Assembly (NCBI GenBank): GCA_964522605.1
Contig: CAZFWV010000009.1
Location: 1-52,937, forward strand
Reading direction: 5' to 3'
Length of the DNA: 52,937 nt
Source of the DNA: CAVZLD01 sp964522605
GTDB taxonomy: Bacteria; Planctomycetota; Planctomycetia; Pirellulales; Pirellulaceae
The notes beneath the pieces are model-generated. The model was not told the origin of the DNA. It searched no databases and was given only the letters and a program-made list of their open reading frames with translations. Positions 19,674-28,914 of the stretch are shown here, piece by piece (position 1 is the first letter of the stretch; each line of letters opens with the position of its first letter). The translations under genes were made by a program, and so were the position numbers.

Positions 19674-19978
19674 GAGCAACAGCTGCGAGCAATCTTCGGG
19701 GGTTGCGGGCGCCGGCGACGTTCTCGGCCGTCGTTTGGCGGTTGCGCGTGGGCTGCTGTTTGTGATGAAAATAGTTTGTTGTGAATGGAATTTTTCGGCA
19801 TCTCACTCGGCCTTCGTCGCCGTTTCTTGGATGTTTCGCGGGAAAATAGCCAAAAAGTTTTCCAGGACTCGCCTGAGGCCTGGGGGGTGTTGACGGAAAT
19901 TAGTTATTGTGCGAACATTTGTGGGCATCGCCGCGTGGGGATCAGCGGTCGGGCGAGCGGTTCTGAGGGAGACGGAAG

Positions 19979-20470
19979 GTGGATAATCAGAAGGCATTGG
20001 AGGGTGACGTGCTTGTTGCCCTGCGTCGGATCATGCGGGCCTTCGAACTGCGATCGCGGAATCTGATGCTCGACTTCGGCCTGACCGGGCCTCAGCTAGC
20101 GGCCCTGCAAGCCGCCGCTCAGAATGAGACGGTAACGGCGGGTGGGATCGCACGCGAAATCCATGTGGGTCAGCCGACGGTGACGGGGATTCTGGACCGC
20201 CTGGAGCGTCGGGGTCTGGTCGAGCGGGCTCGCGGGCAGCAGGATCGGCGAAAACTGGACGTTCGCGTGACGGAGGAAGGTCGCCGCGTTCTGCAGCGGG
20301 CTCCGTCTCTATTCCAGGACCAATTCTGCCATCAGTTGCGGCAGCTCGCCGAGTGGGAGCGAACGCAGATCCTTGCGACTTTGCAGCGGATTGCCGCGAT
20401 GATGGAGTCGCCAGAGCTGCCGGCCGAGTCGGCGAACGGGGAGGAGTTCAGCGAGGTATTCCCTCCGTAG
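19979..20470 (+). CDS. MarR-family transcriptional regulator
   Basis: A 163-residue winged-helix protein. A dimerisation helix (LVALRRIMRAFELRSRNLM) is followed by a recognition helix region (GGIAREIHVGQPTVTGILDR) and the wing (RGQQDRRKLDVRVTEEG) typical of MarR. The start is a GTG at 19979 with GAGGGAGACGGAAG just ahead. The sucrose-phosphate synthase gene starts 106 bases downstream on the same strand, so it may be in the same transcript or a target. The ligand is unknown. Confidence 0.92.
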   Translation: MDNQKALEGDVLVALRRIMRAFELRSRNLMLDFGLTGPQLAALQAAAQNETVTAGGIAREIHVGQPTVTGILDRLERRGLVERARGQQDRRKLDVRVTEEGRRVLQRAPSLFQDQFCHQLRQLAEWERTQILATLQRIAAMMESPELPAESANGEEFSEVFPP

Positions 20471-20576
20471 GAGTAGACCAATTGAATCGAGTCGACAGAG
20501 GACAGTCGTTCCTCTTTTTCACGCGGCGATGCCCCAACGATCTGGAAGAAGACACGAGGACCGAGGGAGCCCAAAC

Positions 20577-22796
20577 ATGTATATCCAACTGATCAGTATC
20601 CATGGATTGGTAAGGGGACAGAACATCGAAATGGGGCGCGACGCCGATACGGGCGGTCAGGTGCGGTATGTGTTGGAGTTGGCGCGAACATTGAGTTCGT
20701 TTCCCGAAGTCGAGGCGGTCGACTTGTTTACGCGACGAATTAGAGACAAGCGCGTGGCGAGTGACTATGCCCAGGAGATCGAGCAACTGGCGCCGAATTG
20801 CCGGATTGTGCGACTTCCCTGTGGAGGTGGCCGATACATCCGCAAAGAGAAGTTGTGGCCCTTTCTGGACGACTTCGCCGACGCGATGATTTCGTTTACG
20901 CGGCACGAGAAGCGGACACCAACAGTTGTCCACGGCCACTATGCCGATGCCGGTTATGTCGCGAAAGAAGTCGCGTCGTTTTTCGACGTGCCTTTTATTT
21001 TCACCGGTCACTCCCTCGGCAAGCCCAAGCTGGACTACCTGTTGAACGAGGGCTGGTCGCGTGAACAGGCGAACAAGGTGCTCAATATCGATCACCGAAT
21101 CAGTGTTGAGCAAGACTGCCTGGCGGTGGCCGACCTGGTGGTCACGAGTACGCGTCACGAGCGCGATCAGCAATACGGCAAGTACTACAAAGATGCCAAT
21201 CTCAAGTTCGCCGTAATCCCCCCCGGCACCGACCTGCAGCGGTTTTTCCCGTATTACGATTACGACTTGCCTAACGAGCAAATCGCGGAATCGTACAAGC
21301 AGGCACGCGTGCGCATGATGAATGAACTTGGTCGCTTCTACAATCATGCGGAGAAACCGCTGATTCTGGCGCTCTGCCGGCCGGATCGCCGAAAGAACAT
21401 CCAGGCGCTGATTCGAGCCTACGGGGAAAGCAAGAGTCTGCAGGCGATTGCGAATCTGGCTGTCTTTGCGGGGATTCGTGACAACATTGAAGAGATGCCG
21501 GACAACGAACAGCAGGTACTGACGGACATGTTATTGTCCATGGATCGCTATGATCTGTACGGTAAGATGGCGATTCCGAAGAACCACGACTCGGAATATG
21601 AGGTTCCGGAGCTGTATCGGCTTGCCGCGTCGACCGGTGGGATTTTCGCGAACACAGCCTTCATCGAGCTTTTCGGACTGACCGCGATTGAGTCTTCCGC
21701 AACGGGTCTACCGTTTGTCGTCACGGAAAACGGAGGTCCCCAGGATATTGTCGAAAACTGTGAAAGCGGTCTGATCGTCGACGTCAACGATCAGGCAGCC
21801 TTAACGGACGCCATGCTGCGATTGCTGACCGACCGTCCACTGTGGGAGGAGTATTCGCGAAATGGTGTGAACCGTGTGCGGACGTACTACTCCTGGGATA
21901 CGCATTGCGGTCGCTATCTTGAGTGTCTCAAGGACGTCATCGTAGAACCGCAGAAAACGCCTTCGGCTGCCGGCCGTGACGCACCCGCAAAACGCCTCGA
22001 TTCACTCGATGCGCTCTTGATCACGGACATTGATAACACGTTGCTCGGCGATGACGAGGCCTTAAATCGGCTCAAAGAGATCATTCATGCGCATCGGAAT
22101 CACCTCGGGTTTGGCGTCGCTTCGGGCCGCGCTCTCGAGTTGGTTCGCGAGGCACTCGAGAGTAACGGGATCAGCGAGATTGACGTGATCATTGCCTCGG
22201 TAGGGACAGAGATTTACTTCGGGAAGGAATGTCTTCTGGAGAAGGGATGGGCTAGCCGACTTCGGACTCGTTGGCGACCGGAGCGAGTCCGAGAGGCGTT
22301 AGGCGAGCTGCCATTTCTGCGGCTGCAGACGGAGCAGTACACGCAGCGTGAATTCAAGATCAGTTACAATCTGGATGAGAATATCGCCGCATCCGAAGCG
22401 CTGCCGCTGATCCATGAAGCGCTCGCCGAAGCGCGCGTTGCCTACTCGCTGATCTTTTCCCACGGAGCGTTTGTGGACATCCTGCCACACCGCGGCTCGA
22501 AGGGCAAAGCCGTGCGGTATCTGGCGGACAAATGGAATATCCCGCTGGAACGTGTCGCCACAGCGGGAGATTCGGGTAACGATCGCGATATGCTGATCGG
22601 TCAAACGGCTGGCATCGTCGTCGGGAATCACGACGAAGAACTATCGGATCTGCGACAAGCTTCTGCCCATCGTCTGTACTTTGCTCGCGCTCACTGTGCC
22701 GGCGGTATCATCGAGGGCCTGCAGCATTACGGGTTCATTGAGCAGGATGCCGATGCTCCGGAACCCTCCATCTCGACCGCCGTTTCGGCGGGGTGA
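20577..22796 (+). CDS. Sucrose-phosphate synthase with fused sucrose-phosphatase domain
   Basis: A 739-residue bifunctional-type enzyme. The N-terminal part (about 1-465) is a GT-B glycosyltransferase of the sucrose synthase/SPS group: GQNIEMGRDADTGGQVRY near the start, HGHYADAGYVAKEVA, FTGHSLGKPK, and the E-x7-E region around FIELFGLTAIESSATG. From about residue 480 a HAD-type phosphatase domain follows (LITDIDNTLLGDDEA, later AGDSGNDRDML). Expected reactions: UDP-glucose + fructose-6-phosphate to sucrose-6-phosphate, then dephosphorylation. The chosen ATG at 20577 has GAGGGAG ahead. An in-frame ATG at 20529 exists but adds residues unlike the family. Sucrose could serve as a compatible solute. 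Confidence 0.94.
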   Translation: MYIQLISIHGLVRGQNIEMGRDADTGGQVRYVLELARTLSSFPEVEAVDLFTRRIRDKRVASDYAQEIEQLAPNCRIVRLPCGGGRYIRKEKLWPFLDDFADAMISFTRHEKRTPTVVHGHYADAGYVAKEVASFFDVPFIFTGHSLGKPKLDYLLNEGWSREQANKVLNIDHRISVEQDCLAVADLVVTSTRHERDQQYGKYYKDANLKFAVIPPGTDLQRFFPYYDYDLPNEQIAESYKQARVRMMNELGRFYNHAEKPLILALCRPDRRKNIQALIRAYGESKSLQAIANLAVFAGIRDNIEEMPDNEQQVLTDMLLSMDRYDLYGKMAIPKNHDSEYEVPELYRLAASTGGIFANTAFIELFGLTAIESSATGLPFVVTENGGPQDIVENCESGLIVDVNDQAALTDAMLRLLTDRPLWEEYSRNGVNRVRTYYSWDTHCGRYLECLKDVIVEPQKTPSAAGRDAPAKRLDSLDALLITDIDNTLLGDDEALNRLKEIIHAHRNHLGFGVASGRALELVREALESNGISEIDVIIASVGTEIYFGKECLLEKGWASRLRTRWRPERVREALGELPFLRLQTEQYTQREFKISYNLDENIAASEALPLIHEALAEARVAYSLIFSHGAFVDILPHRGSKGKAVRYLADKWNIPLERVATAGDSGNDRDMLIGQTAGIVVGNHDEELSDLRQASAHRLYFARAHCAGGIIEGLQHYGFIEQDADAPEPSISTAVSAG

Positions 22797-22879
22797 GAAT
22801 GTCGCGTCGCCCAAGGTGAGAGAGCCCACGAATCGGCGTCGTCGCGTCAGGCCGCTCCGATCGGACGAACGTGCCCTTG

Positions 22880-23554
22880 CTACCAGCGGTACCAACCGGC
22901 ACCGCCTGGCCAGATGTAGTAGTTCTGGCGATACGAGTCCCGTCGCTCGGCGTAGCTGGATCGTCGTGGCGCGGTTGACTTGGAGCTAGGACCGAATCGC
23001 GCGGGGCCGGCCGCGGACGCCGATGGTGCGGGAGTTCGCTGCTGCCGCATCAAATCATTTCGCAGCGAGAGCGAAGCCTGCCGATTTCGCTCCGAAGCCT
23101 GCCGCATCCAGATCATTGACTGGTGCTTTCGACGAATTCGCTCCAGGACCTTGATCACGTCTTCCGGTGCCATGTTCGCGATGTCGACGCGAAACTCCTC
23201 CAACTCCTCGTCGCTGTACATCGCCTGCACTGCGAGGAATTCGCGGAGCCAAGCCCGGGTATCCTCCCATTCGGGGCTCTGGAGAATCGCACGCAATCGG
23301 CGCGATTCGCGATACCACTTGGCGAACTCTTCGTCCGACAACGAGCGGACCTTTTCGATAAGCGATTTCAAATCCTCCGGTCGCAGCAGAATCTCATCCC
23401 CCACGTAGCCCTCCAACCACTCGAGAACCTCCTGACGCTGTTGGGCAATCGTGGTTGGTGCTTCACTGGACGAATCGTCCTGCGCCGGAAGCTGTGCGAC
23501 GGGAACAAGAAAAAACGTTGTGATCGCTGCACAGATGATCGATTTGTTGGACAT
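22880..23554 (-). CDS. Exported helical protein of unknown function
   Basis: A 224-residue product that I do not recognise. A signal peptide spans residues 1-25 (MSNKSIICAAITTFFLVPVAQLPAQ). The mature part is rich in Glu/Arg helices (for example WLREFLAVQAMYSDEELEEF) and ends in a Tyr/Gly/Trp-rich tail (YYIWPGGAGWYRW). The start at 23554 has AAGGGTGAG ahead; the frame is open upstream to 23638, but that extension lacks signal character. It converges with the sucrose-phosphate synthase gene. A hairpin CCGCCG-TTT-CGGCGG at the very end of that gene (22777-22791) may separate the two. Confidence 0.75.
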   Translation of the reverse strand: MSNKSIICAAITTFFLVPVAQLPAQDDSSSEAPTTIAQQRQEVLEWLEGYVGDEILLRPEDLKSLIEKVRSLSDEEFAKWYRESRRLRAILQSPEWEDTRAWLREFLAVQAMYSDEELEEFRVDIANMAPEDVIKVLERIRRKHQSMIWMRQASERNRQASLSLRNDLMRQQRTPAPSASAAGPARFGPSSKSTAPRRSSYAERRDSYRQNYYIWPGGAGWYRW

Positions 23555-23688
23555 CGTCTCACCCTTCGTTCGCACGCTGTTCGATGAATTTGTCTCCGAT
23601 GCTGCTGACCCAGCCTGCAGGAAGAGCAAGGCAGGCATCGCGTGGAGATCAGTTGGATTTGGGTCGGAACGAGTTCCCCGGTTTTATT

Positions 23689-24654
23689 CTAACGAATGCG
23701 GGGGGCCGTCGACCGGGAAAATCGCTGCATGATCTCTTTCCAGGTTGTCAATTGGACACTTTCGCTGGTGAGAAACCGCCGGACCTCCGGGTCGCGCAAC
23801 AGTTTTGCGTCCCAAACGAGTTGCTGCCACCGCGGCGTGATTGCCGACAGGCTTTCACTTGGTTCCGCGGGACCAAAGGCAATTTGGCACAGTCCCGGGG
23901 GCAGTTCCCGAATTGTCTGCCGCAACGCATCCCGCTTCGCTTCGTAGCTCTCCGCATCCGGCAGAAATCGCACTTCATCTAATTTCGGCAGCGGGTAGTT
24001 CCGCAGTAAGTCTTGCATCTCGTCAGTGAACGGAAAGCCCTGTTCCTGGAACCGCTTTACGTGCTCCGGTGTCAATTCGACGACAACCGCCGGGATCCAG
24101 TATTTTTCGGCGACGTTCAGGTAGAGTTCGAACAAGTCGGGGCGCATGAAGAGCGATCCCATCGCGGGGATCAGGTGAGTTGGGCGAATGCCTGCTGCTC
24201 GAGCCCATTCGATCTGCTCGGTGATTTCGCGCGCCACGTCCTCCACGTCGGCGCGCACCGCCAACTGGCCGGGCGTGGACCAGAAGTAGCCATCCGCATC
24301 GATCAAGCTGGGTGCCTCGAGAGATCCGAGCAACGGACGCCAACGGTAGGCAACGCTGGGGCTGTTAAGCGTCAGGCAGATTCCTACGTCGGCATCGGGA
24401 TGGAAACGGCACCACTGTGCAAAATCGGCGAACCAGGGGCAGGGCACCATGACACTGGCCGACTGGACGAGCTCTTCCGAGAGCAACTGCTTTCCGGCCT
24501 GATTGGTCTCGTGGGCAGCTCCCATGTGATCCGCGTGCAGCACCAGAACACGCGCTTCGGGCGGAAAACCAAGCTTCGTTGCCCAGGTCTCCGCGGCGTG
24601 CGAGTCGGGGCAGAAACACCCCACCGACAACAGGACCAGGATCAGTCGTCGCAT
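23689..24654 (-). CDS. YdjC/ChbG-family deacetylase-like protein lacking metal ligands
   Basis: A 321-residue protein with a signal peptide (residues 1-20, SHA cleavage region) and the YdjC/ChbG polysaccharide-deacetylase-like fold: ILHAD-type strand start (VLVLHADHMG), CPWFADFAQWCRFHPDADVG, LIDADGYFW and AGIRPTHL. In active members the metal is held by the second Asp of ADD, the His of G-(L/I/V)-H-L-T-L and the His of THLDTHMG. Here these are H43, C93 and A164 (ADHMG, GICLTLN, THLIPAMG). All three changes were confirmed by reading the codons. The frame is intact, so this is not a decaying gene by frameshift. Inference: a secreted non-catalytic binding protein or an enzyme with altered chemistry. 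Confidence 0.85.
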   Translation of the reverse strand: MRRLILVLLSVGCFCPDSHAAETWATKLGFPPEARVLVLHADHMGAAHETNQAGKQLLSEELVQSASVMVPCPWFADFAQWCRFHPDADVGICLTLNSPSVAYRWRPLLGSLEAPSLIDADGYFWSTPGQLAVRADVEDVAREITEQIEWARAAGIRPTHLIPAMGSLFMRPDLFELYLNVAEKYWIPAVVVELTPEHVKRFQEQGFPFTDEMQDLLRNYPLPKLDEVRFLPDAESYEAKRDALRQTIRELPPGLCQIAFGPAEPSESLSAITPRWQQLVWDAKLLRDPEVRRFLTSESVQLTTWKEIMQRFSRSTAPRIR

Positions 24655-24706
24655 CGTGTCTTGCTCCTTGTAAATCGAGGAATGCCCTATTCTACCCGCT
24701 CAGCGT

Positions 24707-25918
24707 TTACAGTTGGTCAAAGCCCGGCACTTTCAGCTGCAGCCCATCCTGGAGTGCCGACTGATGGGCGACGATTCCCGGGACGGTCATGGCGAGCGCT
24801 ACTTCCAGGTCGATTGCCGGCGGACGATCTTCCCGCAGGGCGCGAATGAACTCATGCGTTAGGAAAGGGTGGGAGCCACCGTGTCCGCTATCGTAAGCCA
24901 TTGCTGCGGGAAGACGCGAACGATAATCGGGTACAGTTGTCCATTCAGGGGCCGAGGGTCCGTCGAGTCGAAACGGCTGACCACCGGAATTCGGGGTGTA
25001 GAAGGTCAACTGCGTGCCAAACCACTGGGCGCGTTCACCCTCCGCGGTACCATCCCAAAAGACATTGCAGCGGCAAGCGTGCCCACGATTCGTGCGGAAA
25101 AGGGCGGAGGCCGAGCTGAACGGGTTCTGGTAATCGTTGTCGCGCAGAGCGGGATTCTCCGGGTTGCCCCAGCCGACACACGAGACCTCCGTCAATCGTT
25201 CCTGAGTCACTCCGATCAGATAACCGGTGGAATGCGTTGGATAGAGCATCGGGGGGTAACCGTAACGCCACGTTCGTTGTCCGTCGTGAAACGAGAGCGG
25301 CGAAGTGGGATAGCCGATCGACGGGTGATAGTATTCGACTTCGCTGTAGAACAAATCGCCGAACTTGCCTTCCAGAAACAGCTCCCGCGCCGCGATGCAA
25401 TACGGCCGATAGTAGCTCGTTTCGGCCATCATGTACTTCAAGCCTGTTCGGTGTGCCGCCTCCTTCATTCGCTGCGCTTCTTCGAGCGAGATGCAGGCGG
25501 GAACGGCGGAAATCACATGCCAGCCACGTTCGAAACACATCCGGACATGTTTCTCATGATTGGGTGCTTCTGTGAAGATTGCGACGGCGTCAATGTCCTT
25601 CGCTTGCTGAATCATGATCTCCAGCGAATCATAGACACGGTCACACTGATATCGTTGTCGGAGTGCCTGTCGACGATCTGGCCGCAGATCGGAAACTCCC
25701 GTGACCTCGCAATCGGGATGTTCGTGCCAATGGAAGGCGCAACCAAAGCCACCGCCCACGATGCCGATGCGGATCTTTCTTGAACTGTCTTCGGCCGGCT
25801 GTTCTGCATAGACCGATTTCGTTCCGCAATCGCCTAGCGTGTTCCAGAGCGACGCTCCGAGAATTGCAGCGGAGGATTTGCGCAAGGCGTCGCGACGCGA
25901 GATTAACGATTGGCTCAT
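24707..25918 (-). CDS. Tat-exported Gfo/Idh/MocA-family oxidoreductase
   Basis: A 403-residue protein. The N-terminus SRRDALRKSSAAILGASLW (from residue 7) is a twin-arginine signal. A Rossmann domain starts IGIVGGGFG (51-59), and VSDLRPDRRQAL supplies the acidic residue for the dinucleotide ribose. The C-terminal part is the usual alpha/beta sheet domain. The catalytic/cofactor motif EKP of the family is replaced by AVP (138-140, HVISAVPACISLEEA), so the lysine is missing. This variant is seen in a planctomycete sub-group as far as I recall. Expected: NAD(P)-dependent sugar or inositol oxidoreduction, perhaps with bound cofactor outside the cytoplasm. It sits beside the deacetylase-like gene on the same strand. 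Confidence 0.88.
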   Translation of the reverse strand: MSQSLISRRDALRKSSAAILGASLWNTLGDCGTKSVYAEQPAEDSSRKIRIGIVGGGFGCAFHWHEHPDCEVTGVSDLRPDRRQALRQRYQCDRVYDSLEIMIQQAKDIDAVAIFTEAPNHEKHVRMCFERGWHVISAVPACISLEEAQRMKEAAHRTGLKYMMAETSYYRPYCIAARELFLEGKFGDLFYSEVEYYHPSIGYPTSPLSFHDGQRTWRYGYPPMLYPTHSTGYLIGVTQERLTEVSCVGWGNPENPALRDNDYQNPFSSASALFRTNRGHACRCNVFWDGTAEGERAQWFGTQLTFYTPNSGGQPFRLDGPSAPEWTTVPDYRSRLPAAMAYDSGHGGSHPFLTHEFIRALREDRPPAIDLEVALAMTVPGIVAHQSALQDGLQLKVPGFDQL

Positions 25919-26233
25919 GGTAGTCCGTCCTCTTCGCGGCTTTTTGTGTGTACTCGTGTTCTCGACGGTGGTGCCGTGCCGTCCCGTTGCGATCTCTCGC
26001 CGGGACCGCTCGCAATTCCGCCGTTAAGCATTTGCTGTGCGTTTGCGCAGGACAAGCTCTTGCGCTCGCATTGTACTGGGGTTCGGTCCGGCCGTCTGCC
26101 ATGGACGAAGAGTCCCGGACATCGAACCCTGTCCTGCTCGATGAACGGCGAGACTACAATGGGGGCGGGCATGTTGGCCGATTCCTATTGTCACGGAAGC
26201 CACTACCCGGTGAGCACGATGGAGGATTAAGCG
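25919..26233. other. 315-base divergent promoter spacer with a split inverted repeat
   Basis: The spacer separates the MocA-type gene (minus) from the dehydratase gene (plus), so it should hold both promoters. GGGTTCG-GTCCGG (26079-26091) is complementary to CCGGAC-(AT)-CGAACCC (26115-26129), giving 7 + 6 paired bases with a loop of about 23. This could be an operator or an RNA hairpin in the dehydratase leader. I see no gene. Confidence 0.5.
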
Positions 26234-28180
26234 ATGCATGAATTGTTGGATTCATCCGACCCCGCGTTGTACGACGTGCGCACCAAAGCCCCAGGGCCGG
26301 AAGGAACGCTGCCGTTGACGGAGGAAATGTTGCGTGGCTGGCCGAGTGGTGACTTGTTTGGCATGACGCAGAATGCGGGGATGGGCTGGCCACCGCAGCA
26401 GATGTTGGGACCCCAGGTGCTGTTGCTGAGCACGGCCGGTGGGATTCGTGCGCCGGACGGACGGCCGGTCGCCCTCGGTTATCACACGGGACACTGGGAA
26501 GTCAACCTGTTGGTCCAGGCGGCTGCTGTTGAACTTAAGACGTTGGGAGGCGTTCCGTTCGCCGCGTTCTGCACGGATCCCTGTGACGGGCGTACCCAGG
26601 GAACGACCGGCATGTTTGACAGCTTGCCGTTTCGCAATGATGCCGCGATCCTTCTTCGCCGACAGATTCGCTCCCTGCCGACAAGACGCGGTGTTTTGGG
26701 AGTGGCGACCTGTGACAAGGGGTTGCCTGCCATGATGATGGCACTGGCGGCGACCCGGGACTTCCCCACAGTACTCGTCCCCGGAGGAGTTACGCTGCCG
26801 CCCCAGGATGGCGAGGACGCAGCGAAGGTGCAGACGATCGGTGCCCGCTATGCACACGGACAAATCACGCTGGATGAAGCCTCTCGAGCGGGCTGTGCCG
26901 CTTGTGCATCGCCAGGCGGTGGTTGCCAATTCATGGGCACCGCCGCCACTTCGCAAGTCGTTGGCGAGGCCTTAGGGCTGACGCTACCCCATGCGGCGCT
27001 GGCGCCGAGTGGTCAACCGATCTGGCTCGACATTGCCCGCCGAAGTGCTCAAGCCCTCTGGCGGATGATGCAGCAGGGAGAACGGACGGATCAGATCCTG
27101 ACCGAGGATGCCGTCCATAACGCGATGGCCGTGCACGCTGCGTGTGGAGGCTCGACGAACCTACTGCTCCACCTGCCGGCAATCGCCTTCTCAGCCGGTC
27201 TGACGCGTCCGACGGTTGACGATTGGACCACGATGAATCGAAACGTACCCCGGATCGTGGACGTTCTGCCGAACGGGCCTGTCAATCATCCGACCGTGCG
27301 TCTGTTTCTTGCCGGGGGCGTGCCCGAAGTGATGCTGCACTTACGTGAGTTAGGCTTGCTGCGACTGCAGGCACGAACGGTTTCTGGGCAGACGATTGAC
27401 CAGATTCTGCAGTGGTGGTCGACGAGTGATCGGCGTCTCCGATTGCGCGAACGGCTCTATGAAGCCGACCAGATCGATCCCGATGAGGTTATCATCCCAC
27501 CGGCGGAAGCGCGGCGTCGCGGACTGACGAGCACCGTTTGCTTTCCGCGCGGTAATCTATGCCCCGAAGGTTCGGTGATCAAAGCTACCGCGATCGATCC
27601 GCAAGTGGTTGATGCCGACGGAGTGTATCGAAAGACGGGGACGGCTCGTGTCTTCACCAGCGAACGAGAGGCAATGGCGGCGCTTAAAGGACACAGTGAT
27701 CGGAAAGTCGGGCCCGGCGATGTCCTCGTGCTGATCGGTCGAGGTCCGCTCGGATCAGGAATGGAAGAAACCTATCAGATTACCTCCGCCCTGAAGTACG
27801 TACCGTGGGGACGGGAAGTGGCCGTAGTGACCGATGCGCGATTCTCTGGAGTCAGTACGGGAGCTTGCATCGGTCACGTTGGTCCCGAGGCATTGGCTGA
27901 TGGGCCGATCGGGAAGCTGCGCGATGGTGATCGAATCCAGATTGTGATCGACCGCAATGCATTAACGGGGCGCGTCGACCTGGTCGGCAATGCGGAACGA
28001 GATTGGAGTTTGGAGGAAGCCCAACAAGTATTGAGGCAACGACCAATCCATCCCGATCTGAAGCCGGATCCCCAGTTACCACCCGAAACGCGCCTCTGGG
28101 CGGCGCTACAACGCGTCGGAGGTGGCACATGGGGCGGTTGCGTCTACGATGTCGATGCCATTCTGCGGCGTTTGAAATGA
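26234..28180 (+). CDS. YjhG/YagF-type dehydratase (D-xylonate dehydratase-like)
   Basis: A 648-residue member of the IlvD/Edd superfamily. It resembles the YjhG/YagF sub-group throughout: YDVRTKAPGPEGTLPLTEEM and PSGDLFGMTQNAGMGW at the N-terminus, length near 650. Iron-sulfur cysteine candidates are C117 (SDPC-type DPCDGRTQG), C160 (ATCDKG) and C231 (SPGGGCQFMGTA). The C-terminal signature DARFSGVSTGACIGHVGPEA is present. Expected reaction: dehydration of a C5/C6 aldonic acid such as D-xylonate to the 2-keto-3-deoxy acid, in the cytoplasm. GGAGG stands 8 bases before the ATG. The divergent MocA-type gene may act in the same sugar pathway. Substrate choice cannot be read with certainty. Confidence 0.92.
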   Translation: MHELLDSSDPALYDVRTKAPGPEGTLPLTEEMLRGWPSGDLFGMTQNAGMGWPPQQMLGPQVLLLSTAGGIRAPDGRPVALGYHTGHWEVNLLVQAAAVELKTLGGVPFAAFCTDPCDGRTQGTTGMFDSLPFRNDAAILLRRQIRSLPTRRGVLGVATCDKGLPAMMMALAATRDFPTVLVPGGVTLPPQDGEDAAKVQTIGARYAHGQITLDEASRAGCAACASPGGGCQFMGTAATSQVVGEALGLTLPHAALAPSGQPIWLDIARRSAQALWRMMQQGERTDQILTEDAVHNAMAVHAACGGSTNLLLHLPAIAFSAGLTRPTVDDWTTMNRNVPRIVDVLPNGPVNHPTVRLFLAGGVPEVMLHLRELGLLRLQARTVSGQTIDQILQWWSTSDRRLRLRERLYEADQIDPDEVIIPPAEARRRGLTSTVCFPRGNLCPEGSVIKATAIDPQVVDADGVYRKTGTARVFTSEREAMAALKGHSDRKVGPGDVLVLIGRGPLGSGMEETYQITSALKYVPWGREVAVVTDARFSGVSTGACIGHVGPEALADGPIGKLRDGDRIQIVIDRNALTGRVDLVGNAERDWSLEEAQQVLRQRPIHPDLKPDPQLPPETRLWAALQRVGGGTWGGCVYDVDAILRRLK

Positions 28181-28273
28181 CCACTCCATCTCCCGACGCG
28201 GGATTCGAAACGGGGGAGTTATTTCTGAGCGATTCTTACGCGGTCGTCGCAAAAATAGCCCGGGCAATTTCGT

Positions 28274-28331
28274 GTAGGACGGATTGGTAATCCGTCGCTG
28301 TTTTTCCGGACGGATTGTCAATCCGTCCTAC
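28274..28331. repeat. GTAGGACGGATT nested palindrome between convergent genes
   Basis: GTAGGACGGATT (28274-28285) is exactly complementary to AATCCGTCCTAC (28320-28331), and each arm forms its own smaller palindrome (GACGGATTGGTAATCCGTC and GACGGATTGTCAATCCGTC). A TTTTT run (28301-28305) lies between. Placed between the convergent dehydratase and zinc-ribbon genes, it may act as a terminator for one or both. Confidence 0.8.
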
Positions 28332-28367
28332 GATCGGCTGTTCAACTCATTTATTTCTGCGCGGATG

Positions 28368-28838
28368 CTAAGGGAGCTTGCCGGCCGTGCGCAGCGCCAG
28401 GTAGGCGGCGATACCGATCAGGACCAGCAGTCCCAAGATCTTGACGACGGCCGCCTGCGCCGCACTACGCGTCGGTTTTGCGCGAAACCGCCCCACCGGT
28501 TTGCCGCTCTCTTGTTTGCGACCGGTCCGCCGCGTGCCCAGTTTTCGACCGGTTTCCGTGTTGTAGCCGCACTTCACGCACAGCACGTCGTCCGGCGATA
28601 TGTCCGCTCGGCACTCGGGACACCGCCGCCCCGTCGAAGAGGCTTTCAGATCCACCTCGTCCAGCAGACCCTCCAGGGAATCGGCCTCTGCGCCGGCGGA
28701 TCGCGCTGCAGCAGGAGAGGATTTGCTGGACGGCACCGCGACCGGCTCCCCACATCCAGGACACTTGACCGCCTTGCCCTGCAGGTGGTCTGGCACGCGG
28801 AACGATTTTCCACACGAACAAGAAATCGCCGTTGGCAT
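28368..28838 (-). CDS. Zinc-ribbon protein with C-terminal membrane anchor
   Basis: A 156-residue protein. An N-terminal ribbon has C8/C10 and CPGCGEP (about 26-32). A second ribbon has CPEC (about 73-76) and CVKCGYNTETGR (about 87-98). A basic Arg/Lys linker leads to one hydrophobic segment near the C-terminus (VVKILGLLVLIGIAAYLAL). Such short double-ribbon, tail-anchored proteins are common in planctomycetes, with no known function. Ribbon cysteines and the anchor are seen directly; metal binding is inferred. Confidence 0.82.
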   Translation of the reverse strand: MPTAISCSCGKSFRVPDHLQGKAVKCPGCGEPVAVPSSKSSPAAARSAGAEADSLEGLLDEVDLKASSTGRRCPECRADISPDDVLCVKCGYNTETGRKLGTRRTGRKQESGKPVGRFRAKPTRSAAQAAVVKILGLLVLIGIAAYLALRTAGKLP

Positions 28839-28914
28839 GATCTCAAGGCTCTCTCGTGAGTGAGGGGAATTCTTCGATTCACTTATAAGTTAGATGTCTC
28901 GGAAGAGATCACTA

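Larger units (their letters stand above)
19158..19978. other. 821-base spacer between divergent glnB and marR, includes gap
   Basis: I see no convincing gene here. Frames crossing it are interrupted by the 100-N gap or have no start, ribosome site or family resemblance. The right end (19795-19978) is AT-richer and probably holds the marR promoter. The part around the gap consists of short GC-rich repeats. Confidence 0.6.

Noticed and set aside
19144..19893. Open frames running through the N gap on both strands
   Set aside because: They stay open only because N codons are not stops; the flanks are repeats, with no start or ribosome site.
22777..22791. CCGCCG-TTT-CGGCGG hairpin as a terminator of the sucrose-phosphate synthase gene
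   Set aside because: It lies inside the last codons and has no T-run, so it was only mentioned as a possible boundary.
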